Notes: generated by a model not told the origin, from the sequence alone. A stretch of DNA of 62,779 nucleotides from Luteolibacter rhizosphaerae (GCF_025950095.1 NZ_JAPDDR010000014.1:1-62779), one strand, 5' to 3'; positions 26,801 to 35,384 are shown, numbered from the stretch's first letter. Made by a program: numbers and translations.

Positions 26801-28580
26801 GTACCTCGGGGAAAGCGGCGATACCTCGCGGCCGATCCGCGGTGCCAAGAAGGCGCTCTATCGCAGCGCCGCGGTGAACGAGCCGCTTCTCGTCTGGGCT
26901 CGCGTGACGAATCGCTACGGCCACACCGATACCGTGTCCGTGCTGATCCAGCCGGTGACCAAGCCGATCATCGCCTCCATCCCATCAAACACCACGCTGC
27001 GTGAAGGCGACCATGCCGCGCTGCCCGTATCCGCAAGCGGCGGGGTGCTGACCTACACGTGGTACGAGGGAACGCCCGGGAACACCTCCCAGCCGGTCGC
27101 GACGATCGATCAGGCCACGCTCCTCAGCCGCCCGCTGCGCGCCTCCACCAGCTACTGGGTCCGAGTCTCGAATGCCGCTGGCTTCGTAAATAGCGGTGCC
27201 ATCCCCATCACCGTGCTGCCGCGCGCGGCCGGCACCCTCATGACCGCCGGCCGGAACCAATACGGACAGCTCGGCAACAACAGCACCCAAGGCAGCCCCG
27301 AGCGCGTGCCAGCGGCTAGCGGAGTGGTGAAGACGGTAGCAGGCGTCTTCAACACCTACTACCTGAAGGACGACGGCACGCTCTGGGGCATGGGCTACAA
27401 TCATGTGGGCCAGCTCGGCACCCAAGACATGACCACCTCGATCGTGCCGATCCAGATCGCCACGGACGTGATCGATGTGATCGCGGGAAATGTCTACCTG
27501 CTCTTCATCAAGGCGGACGGCAGCCTCTGGGGCACCGGCTTCGACAATCACGGCCAGCTCGGCCAAGGCAGCCTGACATCCCGCAGGGCACCGGTCCAGA
27601 TCGCCACCAATGTGGTGCAGGCCGCTGCCGGTGAAGCTCACACCATCTTCGTGAAGTCCGATGGCACCGCATGGGCCACCGGTCGCGATACCGATGGCGA
27701 GCAAGGCAATGGTACCGACATCGCCGGGAACGTGCTCACCCCCGCGCAGATCGCCACCGGGGTGGCCGCCGCAGCAGCCGGCGAGCATCACACCCTGCTG
27801 CTGAAACACGATGGCACCCTCTGGGCCGCAGGCCTGAATAGCCAGGGCCAGCTCGGCGATGGCAGCCGCACCTCCCGCCACTCCTTCGTCCCGGTCGGCA
27901 GCGGCATCCGCGCCGTGACTTGCGGGGACATGCACACGCTGGTGCGCAAGATGGACGATAGCCTCTGGACCCTCGGGCAGACCTCCACCGAGATCGCCAC
28001 CGGCGTGGAATCCATGGCCGCGGGCGTGGGCTACAGCCTCTACCTCACCCGCCAGGGCGAGCTCTATGGCTGGGGGAACAACGAGAACGGCCAGCTCGGA
28101 AACGGCAGCCTGACCTATCAGGCCACGCCCGTGCTCCTGGGCACTGCCCATGCAGTGGCCTGCGGCGACTACCACTCCGCGGTGATCGTTCAGGACGAAG
28201 CCTCGGGCGCGACCGCAAACGCCACCGGACGCGCCGGGACCATCCCGGACCCCGATGGCGATTCCGATGGCGATGGCCTGAGCAACCTGATCGAACACGC
28301 ATTCGCCAGCGATTCCCTTGCCCCCGGCGTGCCGCCCTACACGCTTGCCCTGCAGACCACCGAGGCCGGATCCGCGCTGGTGCTCACGCATCGCCGTGCG
28401 ATCGGTGCCGCCGTGGACTTCATCTACGAGTGGTCGGACGACCTCGCCGATTGGCAGGCCTTCACCCCGCAGCTCCAGGTGCAGCCCGTAGATGATGAGG
28501 TGGAAACCGTCATCGCCACCCGCCCCATCGCCCCCGGCGAGGCCGCCATCTTCCTCCGCGTGCGCGTGCGGGAGAAGTGA
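23823..28580 (+). CDS. Giant RCC1-repeat/Ig-like surface protein
   Basis: 1585 residues. Signal peptide to about 35 (AFLLAALLLPQAWAAAPQIL). Ig-like domains recur (QWYNGQSGDTSAPIPGATGP; SYQWYLGLPGDTTQPLAGAT; TWQWYLGESGDTSRPIRGAK), each followed by 'SYWVRxxNxxGxxxS'. Between them three blocks of RCC1/alpha-tubulin-suppressor propeller repeats (FLKTDGSLWGTGHNEYGQLG; 'AAGxxHSLFIKxDGSLWGMG'). The end has DPDGDSDGDGLSNLIEHAFA and an EWSDDLADWQAFTP module, as in the gene at 15940. RCC1 propellers usually bind proteins; a surface or adhesion role is inferred. The ATG at 23823 is taken from the signal peptide position. Confidence 0.85.
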   Translation: MPFTPPQAGPLAPITRAFLLAALLLPQAWAAAPQILTPPQPAEMYFRESAILSVETAGEDVNLQWYNGQSGDTSAPIPGATGPLLVSQPMRTSHVFWVRASNADGHTDSPAVPVTMHAAPKGTLKGMGTNQSNMLFPSGDSKVPKPIMEGVIAMAAGTRHNLVLKDDFSVWAMGDNSQFQIGSSSNATKLVPERIGENFVHLAAGSDFTLMIAGSGALYGFGVNDRGQIGTLDWANFQHGSQIAADVVDASAGLAHTAYVTRDGTLWARGANSSGQLGDGSTSDRQVSVAVASGVARVYAGNGHTFFLKTDGSLWGTGHNEYGQLGDGSRTRRLLPFQIAQGVISAACGGTQSFYITSANELFGMGATESLGLGEDVQEASQPSPVAIAPDVKRVACGFRHSLFITTDGILHTTGFGAFGQLGDGTATKRLAPVTVGKAVEAAGGEYQSVFIDAAPVISDQPDSVVVRPGKTAGFSVLAQGLGPLSYQWYLGLPGDTTQPLAGATTAEFTTPPLRAAASYWVRITNPHGYTDSVPARVLMFARVTIKPLPKKLGVPHLGNVVIKAEVTGPALSYQWYQGKKGNTSQPVPGATSTLLVTPPLAASTSYWLRATNTIGHVDSGAVAVTVAPPLRGTLHSTGLNHVGQLGDGSLTRSLSYRPVTHEVSAIAADLNQSFFIKADGSLWGMGENTNGELGDGSTTDRSLPVPLGSGIVAVASRNQKTFYLKADGSLWGSGRGIPGYSGQLLTAPAKIGDGFASIHTGTTFSLALKTDGTLWGEGGDHTGQLGQGDDDEDNYPAFMKIADGVVQAAAGTLHSLFIKSDGSLWGMGYNTGRALGLPDAPGAVMSPTQIVPSGVTRIAAGRESLFLKQDGSCWGMGGNLNPGAELPAQIATKVIEVGAGEFHVSFLTGDNELWVIGANGQGQLGDGTNTTRTEPTFIHAAVAAAAAGYQHSLILTGNPVILEQPLPVAVKKGTRASLSAQVASSVPVTWQWYLGESGDTSRPIRGAKKALYRSAAVNEPLLVWARVTNRYGHTDTVSVLIQPVTKPIIASIPSNTTLREGDHAALPVSASGGVLTYTWYEGTPGNTSQPVATIDQATLLSRPLRASTSYWVRVSNAAGFVNSGAIPITVLPRAAGTLMTAGRNQYGQLGNNSTQGSPERVPAASGVVKTVAGVFNTYYLKDDGTLWGMGYNHVGQLGTQDMTTSIVPIQIATDVIDVIAGNVYLLFIKADGSLWGTGFDNHGQLGQGSLTSRRAPVQIATNVVQAAAGEAHTIFVKSDGTAWATGRDTDGEQGNGTDIAGNVLTPAQIATGVAAAAAGEHHTLLLKHDGTLWAAGLNSQGQLGDGSRTSRHSFVPVGSGIRAVTCGDMHTLVRKMDDSLWTLGQTSTEIATGVESMAAGVGYSLYLTRQGELYGWGNNENGQLGNGSLTYQATPVLLGTAHAVACGDYHSAVIVQDEASGATANATGRAGTIPDPDGDSDGDGLSNLIEHAFASDSLAPGVPPYTLALQTTEAGSALVLTHRRAIGAAVDFIYEWSDDLADWQAFTPQLQVQPVDDEVETVIATRPIAPGEAAIFLRVRVREK

Positions 28581-28598
28581 GGCAGCGCCTCCCGCGAT

Positions 28599-28616
28599 CT
28601 ACGACATCCATCGTAG
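28599..28616. repeat. Exact CTACGA-N6-TCGTAG palindrome
   Basis: CTACGACATCCATCGTAG begins 18 bp after the stop of the RCC1 protein gene and is followed by GCGGAAGAAACGAGG, a truncated family B start. Confidence 0.7.
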
Positions 28617-28742
28617 CGGAAGAAACGAGGCCATGAAGCGCGAATCACTTGCCGTCATGAAAGCCCCCATACCACCGGGGATACTCCCCCATCTCTGCAT
28701 TTGCCTTGAGCACCGGGCTCCATCCATGACCTCATACCTCCG

Positions 28743-29294
28743 ATGAACCAGCTCCTTCCTTACTCCATCATCCTTGCCCTCGCTTTCGCTCCCGCTCATG
28801 CGGAACCGTCCACCAAGCTGCAGGAGCTTCAGAAAGAGCGCAGGGAGATCACCGGCAAAATCCGAAAGGCGATTCCCGATCTCGGCGCCGTGGATCCGGA
28901 GCTGAGGAAGCTTGAGCAGGCTGCGGCCAAAGCTTCCGAGGCCCATCAGCTTGCGCTCGATAAACACCCGAAACTCCAGGAGCTCAATGCCCAGATGGCC
29001 GCCGCAAACGCCAAGCTCGAGGCCGCGACCGAGGCGAAGGACGAGGCGGGCAAGGCCGCGGCAGACGAGGAAATCTCCAAGCTCGCGGACCGCCTCATGG
29101 AAACCGCGGACAAAGAGCCCGAATTGAAACGCCTCGGAACGGCCATGCACAAAGCGACGATCGCATTGATGGAGCGTGAAGACCAAGTGCGCGCAAACCA
29201 TCCGCTAACCAAGGAACTCTTCGCGCGGGAAGAAGCATTGCAGCGCCAGATCGACGCCGAGTTGGAAGCACATCCGGAGTCGGAAACAGAGTGA
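28743..29294 (+). CDS. Secreted coiled-coil protein, function unknown
   Basis: 183 residues: signal peptide MNQLLPYSIILALAFAPAHA, then an almost entirely helical, heptad-rich, charged body (TKLQELQKERREITGKIRKA ... ELNAQMAAANAKLEAATEAK). Ala/Glu/Lys heptads suggest a long coiled coil in the periplasm. No known domain is recognised. ATG at 28743 gives a clean signal peptide. Confidence 0.7.
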   Translation: MNQLLPYSIILALAFAPAHAEPSTKLQELQKERREITGKIRKAIPDLGAVDPELRKLEQAAAKASEAHQLALDKHPKLQELNAQMAAANAKLEAATEAKDEAGKAAADEEISKLADRLMETADKEPELKRLGTAMHKATIALMEREDQVRANHPLTKELFAREEALQRQIDAELEAHPESETE

Positions 29295-29555
29295 TAGGAA
29301 ACTCGATATTTGCCTATCGCCCCCTCGATCCACGAAGTCCATCGCAGCGGGATTACTTCGTATTTCCGGGGAGGCGCGGTCAACCTTGAGTCGGCACCGG
29401 TTTCATCGTCCCGCTACACCTCATGCCTCTACATAGGGAGCGACGACATTCCTGTCGTCGGGGTGAGCGTGTTCATCGGGGACAAGAATGTCCCCGCTCC
29501 TTACCGCTCCGCGCCCAACTACATCGCCTCTCCCATCGCGCGACAGCCCGCACTC
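29295..29555. repeat. Repeat-filled gap with a family E hairpin
   Basis: It holds a degraded palindrome and family B fragment (about 29326-29375: CCATCGCAGCGGGATTACTT) and a full family E inverted repeat (29436-29505: AGGGAGCGACGACATTCCTG ... CAAGAATGTCCCCGCTCCTT). No gene is seen. Confidence 0.6.
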
Positions 29556-30092
29556 CTATACCCGCAGCTTCCCCTCGATCGAGTCATCGAGCGTCTTCCC
29601 GAGCAGCGCACCCGCCACCACCTTCAGCCCGGCGATCGCATTGCCGTGCTTGGTGTCCCAGTAGTAGCCGCTCTCCGGCACGAACTCGATCACCGTGATG
29701 CGCGGATCGTTCTCCCCCTCCGTGAACCAGGTCTTCAGCAGCGGGTTCCACAGATCCCGGATCTTCGCCGCATCCCGCGTGATCCGGGCCGTGCCGGTCA
29801 GCAGCAGGAAGTCCGAATACTTCGAGCCCTGGAAATGCAGAACTACCCGCGGGTCGCTCTCGATCTCCAGGTTCTTGTGGCTATCGCTCGCGCTCAGCAA
29901 CCACAGGTGACCCGCCGCATCCGTCTGCAGCACGTTCATCGGACGGGAGCCGGAGGACTCGCCCTTCGCCACCGCCGTGGTGAAGAAGCAGGTCTCCGCC
30001 TTTTCCACCAGTTCGCGGATCTTATCCACCGCTTGGATGTCATCCAGATCGGCGCGGTTCTCCTCGGGTTGATTGCGGTTGATCGAGTCCAT
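29556..30092 (-). CDS. Pyridoxamine 5'-phosphate oxidase-like FMN-binding stress protein
   Basis: 178 residues of the general-stress-protein-26 type. The split-barrel flavin fold has DKIRELVEKAETCFFTTAVA, SRPMNVLQTDAAGHLWLLSA (F/W-x-x-S/T), NLEIESDPRVVLHFQGSKYS and the late PESGYYWDTKHGNAIAGLKV. Related proteins bind FMN or F420 and are induced in stress; the substrate is unknown. The ATG at 30092 is preferred to upstream starts that run through Trp-rich repeat sequence from the tandem ATGACC array. Confidence 0.8.
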   Translation of the reverse strand: MDSINRNQPEENRADLDDIQAVDKIRELVEKAETCFFTTAVAKGESSGSRPMNVLQTDAAGHLWLLSASDSHKNLEIESDPRVVLHFQGSKYSDFLLLTGTARITRDAAKIRDLWNPLLKTWFTEGENDPRITVIEFVPESGYYWDTKHGNAIAGLKVVAGALLGKTLDDSIEGKLRV

Positions 30093-30214
30093 GCCAACCG
30101 AATCGCACGAAGGGTGCCACCGCCATTTCCGCACCGCTACAAGCCTCCCCTTCCCCGCCGAGATGCCGGATGCACCCCAGCCGTTCGTTTTGCACCTTTT
30201 CCCGAGACTCCACC

Positions 30215-30284
30215 AATGACCAATGACCCATGACCAATGACCAATGACCAATGACCAATGACCCATGACCCATGACCCATGACC
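30215..30284. repeat. Tandem array of ten 7-bp units (A/C)ATGACC
   Basis: Ten near-identical units: AATGACC x2, CATGACC, AATGACC x4, CATGACC x3. It lies between the divergent FMN-protein and PLD genes and leaves frames open in every register because 7 is not a multiple of 3. A shorter array is at 3412. Confidence 0.85.
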
Positions 30285-30321
30285 CCTACATTTCCCCCTA
30301 GCGCGCCGCGAACTCCGCGCT

Positions 30322-31608
30322 ATGTCTGACGGAATGTCCCGGCACCGCGACCAACTCCTCACCATCGGTCTCACCGCCGCCGCCTCCGCGGCGCTCACCA
30401 TCTTCGTGCGGAACTTCATTTCCGGGGAGAAGAAGATCAAGCACCGCATCGCCCAGCGCTACGGCATTTCGGACCCGCAGTTCGAGCGCTCCATGAGCCA
30501 GCTCCTCGGCCCGCCGATCCTTCCCGGGAACAAGGTCACGCCGCTCTACAATGGCGTGGAGATCTTCCCCGCCATGCTCGCCGCCATCGCCTCCGCGGAG
30601 CGCAGCATCTGCTTCGAGACCTTTGTCTACTGGTCCGGCCGCGTCGCCGATATCTTCGCCGATGCGCTGGCGAAGAAAGCCCGCGAGGGCGTGCGCGTGA
30701 ACGTGCTGCTCGATGGTGTGGGCTGCAATTGCGTGAATGGCGACGCCATCCGCCGCATGGTCGATGCCGGGGTGGAGCTGGAGGTCTTCCACCTCGGGAA
30801 CTTCGCCCGCACCAACGAGCGCACCCACCGCAAGCTCCTCATCATCGATGGTCACCTCGGCTTCACCGGCGGCGTCGGCATCGCGGATGAATGGGAAGGC
30901 GATGCGCGGAACGAGAACGAATTCCGCGATACCCAGTACCGCGTCGAGGGGCCCGTGGTCGCGCAAATGCAGGCCGCCTTCCTGGACAACTGGATGCGCA
31001 CCCGCGCCGAGGTCCTGCACGGCGAGGCCTACTTCCCCCAGCTGCGGGAGGCCGGGGAGCTGCATTGCCAGATGTTCAAGAGTTCCCCCATGGAAGGCAG
31101 CGAGAGCGCGCGCCTGATGTACCTGCTCTCCATCGCCGCCGCGGAGAAGAACATCCGCGTGGGGAATGCCTACTTCCTGCCGGATGACCTGACCACGCAG
31201 ACTCTGTTAGAAGCCGTCGAGCGCGGCGTGAGCGTGGAGATCCTGGTCCCCGGCGAGTGGAACGACTCGAAGACCGTCCGCCTCGCCGGGCGTCAGCGCA
31301 TCGGCCAGCTGCTGGAGGGCGGCGTGCGCGTCTACGAGTACGAGCCCACCATGTACCACTGCAAGAACATGATGATCGACGGCCTCTGGACCTCCGTCGG
31401 CTCCGCGAACTTCGACAACCGCTCCTTCCGCATCAATGCCGAGGCGAACCTGAACGTCATCAACCGCGACTTCACCGCCACCGCCGTGCAGGTCTTCCGG
31501 CAAGACCTCCAGCGCGCCCGTGAATTCACCCTGCAGGACTGGCACGACCGCTCCCCCGCCGAGAAAATCGCCGGCAGCGCCGCCACCCTGCTACGCTCGC
31601 AGTTGTAG
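30322..31608 (+). CDS. Phospholipase D/cardiolipin synthase family protein 1
   Basis: 428 residues with an N-terminal hydrophobic segment (about 12-30) and two HKD motifs: HRKLLIIDGHLGFTGG (His169, Lys171) and HCKNMMIDGLWTSVGSANFD (His346, Lys348). Two HKD sites form one active site that swaps phosphatidyl groups, as in cardiolipin synthases. The second HKD has Cys between His and Lys, which is permitted. It is the first of a same-strand cluster (PLD, DoxX-like, App1, PLD), so it probably acts in membrane phospholipid turnover. ATG 30322. Confidence 0.85.
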   Translation: MSDGMSRHRDQLLTIGLTAAASAALTIFVRNFISGEKKIKHRIAQRYGISDPQFERSMSQLLGPPILPGNKVTPLYNGVEIFPAMLAAIASAERSICFETFVYWSGRVADIFADALAKKAREGVRVNVLLDGVGCNCVNGDAIRRMVDAGVELEVFHLGNFARTNERTHRKLLIIDGHLGFTGGVGIADEWEGDARNENEFRDTQYRVEGPVVAQMQAAFLDNWMRTRAEVLHGEAYFPQLREAGELHCQMFKSSPMEGSESARLMYLLSIAAAEKNIRVGNAYFLPDDLTTQTLLEAVERGVSVEILVPGEWNDSKTVRLAGRQRIGQLLEGGVRVYEYEPTMYHCKNMMIDGLWTSVGSANFDNRSFRINAEANLNVINRDFTATAVQVFRQDLQRAREFTLQDWHDRSPAEKIAGSAATLLRSQL

Positions 31609-31635
31609 GCCCGGGCAAAGCACCCGGTCTTCTGC

Positions 31636-31672
31636 ATTTCCACGGATCACTGCTCACTGATCACTCGGCACT
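31636..31672. repeat. Family C repeat copy
   Basis: TTTCCACGGATCACTGCTCACTGATCACTCGGCAC lies between the PLD gene and the DoxX-like gene. Confidence 0.7.
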
Positions 31673-31707
31673 TCTCCCTCCCTTGCATCCTCCGCGATTC
31701 TCCCGCC

Positions 31708-32127
31708 GTGCCCTCCGGGAATCCCAGCCGCCCTCTCCTCGATCCATCGCGATCCCGCACGATCCTGGGCATCGTCTTCGTGCTCGCCGGCATCAACCAT
31801 TTCCGCGTGCCGGCGCTCTATGAATCGATGATCCCGCCCTACCTCCCCTGGCCCTCCGCGCTGAATCTCATCTCAGGCGCGGCGGAGATCCTCGGCGGAC
31901 TCGGCATCCTGGTCCCCGCATTCAGGAGACCCGCCGCATGGGGCCTGATCGCCCTGCTCGTCGCGGTCTTCCCGGCCAATCTGCACATGGCCCTCCACGG
32001 CCTTCCGGGAAAGGACATCTCCCCATGGATCCTCTGGCTCAGGCTCCCTTTCCAGGCCGTGTTCATCTACTGGGTTTACCGTAGCTGCCTGTCGGGCGCC
32101 GATGATCCCGCTGCCAAGCCAGCGTGA
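31708..32127 (+). CDS. DoxX-like small membrane protein
   Basis: 139 residues with four hydrophobic segments (GIVFVLAGINHFRVPALYES, LISGAAEILGGLGILVPA, WGLIALLVAVFPANLHMALH, FQAVFIYWVYRS), typical of the DoxX/DoxD fold. The GTG at 31708 has a context (a 27-bp block, 31686-31712) identical to that of the next gene's start. The frame of the next gene overlaps this gene's end if an early start is used. The role is unknown; the lipid-gene context suggests a membrane function. Confidence 0.75.
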   Translation: MPSGNPSRPLLDPSRSRTILGIVFVLAGINHFRVPALYESMIPPYLPWPSALNLISGAAEILGGLGILVPAFRRPAAWGLIALLVAVFPANLHMALHGLPGKDISPWILWLRLPFQAVFIYWVYRSCLSGADDPAAKPA

Positions 32128-32188
32128 CGGTAGGCAGCTCCCGCAAACTCCGGTTGCCCTCATCCCCATCCTCCGCGATTCTCCCGCC

Positions 32189-33388
32189 GTGCCGTCCGAG
32201 AATCACATCCTCCGCCTCCTCCACCGCGCCGCGGTCTCGGTGGAGCACGCATGGGATCGCACCCGCTACCGCGCCAGCGCCGCCACCGGCCGCAGCGATC
32301 CCCGCCAGATCGTCGCCTACCAGGGCCATGCCGATCGCGCTGCCATCCACCTCAGCGGGCGCGTGCTCTCGAACAAGCCGAGCGGTGGCCCGCTCGATGA
32401 CGACACCTGGTGGGACAATCTCGCGAATACCTGGCGACGCTGGGAGAGCGATGAAGTGCCCTACGCGCCCGTCCGCCTCCGCTTCCGCGATCAGCAGCAG
32501 GACCTGAGCGCGGATGAAGAAGGCTACTACCACGCCCGCTTCCCTCTCCCCGCCGATCCAGCACCGGATCGCCTCACCTGGCTGGAGGCCCATGCCCGCA
32601 CCGGCCGCGAGGGCCACGAAAGCGAGATCCACGCCACGCACCGCATCATGCTCGTCCCGCGGGATGCCGCGTATGGCATCATCAGCGACCTGGACGACAC
32701 CGTGGTACACACCGGCATCACCAGCCTGCTGCTCGCCGCGAAGCTCACCTTCCTGGAGAATGCGAAGACCCGCAAGCCGCTCGATGGCGTGGCCAAGCTC
32801 TACGAGGCCCTGCAGCGCGGCCACGCCGCCCACCCGCTCAATCCCATCTTCTACATCTCCAGCTCGCCCTGGAACCTGCACGACCTCCTCGTCGATTTCC
32901 TGCGCCTGAACGAGATCCCCTCCGGCCCCCTGCTCCTGCGCGATCTCGGCGTGGATGAGACCAAATTCATCAAGGAAAAGGGCCACGGCCACAAGCAGCG
33001 CAAGGCGCTCGATCTGTTAGACGCTTACCCGGAGCTGCCCTTCATCCTCATCGGCGATTCCGGGCAGGAGGATCCCGCCATCTACGCGGAGATCGCCGCG
33101 CGACACCCGCAGCGCATCCGCGCCATCTACATCCGCGATGTCGATCCCGAGCACGATAGCACCCACGACACCGCCGTGTACCGCGCCTGCGAGCGCGCCC
33201 AAGCCCACGACGTGCCGATGATCCTGGCGAAGGACAGCCTAGCCATCTCCCGCCATGCCGAATCGCTCGGCCTCATCCCGCCCGCCGCCTTGGGAGAAGT
33301 CATCACCGAAGTCCACAAGGACCAGGAACGCCCCGGCACCGGCGAGCAAGCCGTCATGGACGCCGTCGCCTCCATCGTCCCGGAGTGA
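32189..33388 (+). CDS. App1-family (DUF2183) phosphatidate phosphatase-like protein
   Basis: 399 residues from the GTG at 32189. The catalytic HAD-like motif is IISDLDDTVVHTG (D-x-D-x-T), followed by NPIFYISSSPWNLHDLLVDF, LLRDLGVDETKFIKEKGHGH and FILIGDSGQEDPAIYAEIAA, the App1 signature. App1 proteins dephosphorylate phosphatidate or related lipids. The start is chosen because the 27 bp up to it (32167-32193) repeat the start region of the upstream gene. It overlaps no other gene from there. It is between two PLD genes, which fits phosphatidate turnover. Confidence 0.8.
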   Translation: MPSENHILRLLHRAAVSVEHAWDRTRYRASAATGRSDPRQIVAYQGHADRAAIHLSGRVLSNKPSGGPLDDDTWWDNLANTWRRWESDEVPYAPVRLRFRDQQQDLSADEEGYYHARFPLPADPAPDRLTWLEAHARTGREGHESEIHATHRIMLVPRDAAYGIISDLDDTVVHTGITSLLLAAKLTFLENAKTRKPLDGVAKLYEALQRGHAAHPLNPIFYISSSPWNLHDLLVDFLRLNEIPSGPLLLRDLGVDETKFIKEKGHGHKQRKALDLLDAYPELPFILIGDSGQEDPAIYAEIAARHPQRIRAIYIRDVDPEHDSTHDTAVYRACERAQAHDVPMILAKDSLAISRHAESLGLIPPAALGEVITEVHKDQERPGTGEQAVMDAVASIVPE

Positions 33389-33412
33389 TCCGCCCCCTCT
33401 CCTCTCCATCCC

Positions 33413-34927
33413 GTGAAAAATCCATACCCACTCATCAAGAACGCGCTCGCGGAGCGATACCCCCGGCTGGCCGTCATGGCGCGCTATGTCCGCATGCGGC
33501 GCAAGCGCTTCGTGGCGCTCTTCCTCTTCGTAGCCCATACGGCGGGCGCGCTCACCTCGGTGCAGGCGCTCATGAATGTGCGCACCGCCCAGGGTGCCAC
33601 GGCCTGGGTGGTGGCGCTCAATACCTTCCCCTACGTGGCCGTGCCGGCCTACTGGGTCTTCGGTAGGACCAAGTTCCAAGGCTACGTGAGCGAGCGCCGC
33701 GGCAGCGATACGAAGTCCGACAGCGTGGTGGCCGGTCTGCGCGACCGTGTGCAGCAGGCCGGGTATCTCGGAGGTGCGCGCGGCAATTCCAGCGATCGCC
33801 TGCTCGAGCGCTTGGCCAAGCTGCCCGCCACCACTGCCAATGACGTCCAGCTGCTACGCAACAGCGAGGAGATCTTCCCTTCCATCTTCGAGGGGATCGA
33901 CCAAGCGAAGGACTACGTCCTCGTCCAATTCTACATCGTGCGGGATGACGAACTGGGGCAGAAGCTGAAAGACCACCTGATCTCCGCACGCGGCCGCGGC
34001 GTGCGCGTGCATTTCCTCTACGATGAGATCGGCAGCTACGGCATGCCCGACAAGTATGCCGCGGAAATGAAGAAGTCCGGAATCGAGATCCTGCCCTTCA
34101 ACTCGATGAAAGGCTGGAACAACCGATTTCAGATCAACTTCCGCAACCACCGCAAGCTCGTGGTCACTGACGGCCGCTGCGCCTGGACCGGCGGCGCGAA
34201 TATCGGCGACGAGTACAGCGGCGGCGACGAAGACCTCTCCCCCTGGCACGATACCATGGTCAAGATCCAAGGCCCTGCGGTGCAGACCGTGCAGGTCTCC
34301 TTCTTCGAGGACTGGATCTGGGCCAGCGGGAACGAGCTGGCTCTACAGTGGGAGCCCGCCGCCTCACCTGCCGGCGGGAACCAGCGCGTGCACTACATAC
34401 CCAGTGGACCCGCAGATGCCGTGGAAACCTGCACCCTGTACTTTCTCCAGCTCATTCACTCCGCCAATCGCAGGCTCTGGATCGCCACGCCCTACTTCGT
34501 GCCCGACGAGCAATTCATCACGGCACTCGAGTTGGCCGCGCTGCGCGGCGTGGAAGTCCGCATCCTGGTCACCGACCAATGCGATAGCCAGTTGGTCGAT
34601 CTCTCCGGCTGGGCCCACGTGGAGCGGCTCGGCGCTCTCGGCGTGAGATTCTACCGCCACGGCGACGGCTTCATGCACCAGAAGGTCACGCTCGTGGATG
34701 ACGACACCGCCACGGTCGGCTCCGCAAACATCGACAACCGCTCCTTCCGCTTGAACTTCGAAGGCACGGTGGAGGTGCGGGACCAAGCATTTGCCACCAA
34801 GGTCCGTGAAATGTTCGAGCGCGATTTCAAGAAGTCACGACTCGTGCCGGTGGATGAGCCCACCCAGCGCGGCTTCTTCTTCATGCTGAAGGTCCGGGCT
34901 GCGAACTTACTCTCGCCGATCCAGTGA
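33413..34927 (+). CDS. Phospholipase D/cardiolipin synthase family protein 2
   Basis: 504 residues, GTG at 33413 (VKNPYPLIKNALAERYPRLA). Two N-terminal membrane helices (about 36-85) precede HKD motif 1 HRKLVVTDGRCAWTGGANIG and motif 2 HQKVTLVDDDTATVGSANID, the layout of Cls proteins. It begins 25 bp after App1. Longer than the first PLD and with two true anchor helices, so it is the better candidate for a genuine cardiolipin synthase. The alternative is a PLD-type phospholipase. Confidence 0.85.
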   Translation: MKNPYPLIKNALAERYPRLAVMARYVRMRRKRFVALFLFVAHTAGALTSVQALMNVRTAQGATAWVVALNTFPYVAVPAYWVFGRTKFQGYVSERRGSDTKSDSVVAGLRDRVQQAGYLGGARGNSSDRLLERLAKLPATTANDVQLLRNSEEIFPSIFEGIDQAKDYVLVQFYIVRDDELGQKLKDHLISARGRGVRVHFLYDEIGSYGMPDKYAAEMKKSGIEILPFNSMKGWNNRFQINFRNHRKLVVTDGRCAWTGGANIGDEYSGGDEDLSPWHDTMVKIQGPAVQTVQVSFFEDWIWASGNELALQWEPAASPAGGNQRVHYIPSGPADAVETCTLYFLQLIHSANRRLWIATPYFVPDEQFITALELAALRGVEVRILVTDQCDSQLVDLSGWAHVERLGALGVRFYRHGDGFMHQKVTLVDDDTATVGSANIDNRSFRLNFEGTVEVRDQAFATKVREMFERDFKKSRLVPVDEPTQRGFFFMLKVRAANLLSPIQ

Positions 34928-35108
34928 AACCGCCCGTGACACAATACTTCATTATGCACGGTTCACGCTGTCGGATCGCGCAGAACTCCCTGCTAAAATT
35001 CCGGGCGCATCTCGCAGCGGTCTTCGCTTTTCTTGCTACACCGGGGATTTGAGCGCGTGGCCGGCCCTCATGAGCCCTCGGCACACCCGTTGCTGAAACG
35101 ATGCCGCC

Positions 35109-35384
35109 ATGAAAAACCAACTCCGCGGCCTCCTCACTGCATGCGCGTCCACCCTCGCCTTTGCCCTCGTCTCCTGTGACGTGGACAAGAAGGAAGACGG
35201 CTCGCTTCCCGAGGTGAAGGTCCAAGTCGACGGTGAAGCCAAGCTTCCCAAATACGATGTGAATGGTCCCGACGTCACGGTCGGCAAAAAGAAAGTGGAA
35301 ATGGAAGTCCCCACCGTGGATATCAATATCCCGAAGGAGGAGGACAACGAGCCTGCCACCAAGCCTGCCGAAGAGCAGAAATAA
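35109..35384 (+). CDS. Small lipoprotein, paralogue of the gene at 50256
   Basis: 91 residues with a lipobox (FALVSCD, Cys at about 22) after a short signal, then DGSLPEVKVQVDGEAKLPKY and KKKVEMEVPTVDINIPKEED, an acidic low-complexity tail. The second copy at 50256-50519 is nearly identical over residues 30-80, even at third codon positions, so the pair is recent or kept by conversion. Upstream sequences differ. Function unknown; repeated 'VxVDGEAKLP' strands suggest a small beta structure on the outer membrane. Confidence 0.75.
   Translation: MKNQLRGLLTACASTLAFALVSCDVDKKEDGSLPEVKVQVDGEAKLPKYDVNGPDVTVGKKKVEMEVPTVDINIPKEEDNEPATKPAEEQK

Noticed and set aside
30215..30284. CRISPR array
   Set aside because: Unit is 7 bp and directly tandem with no spacers.
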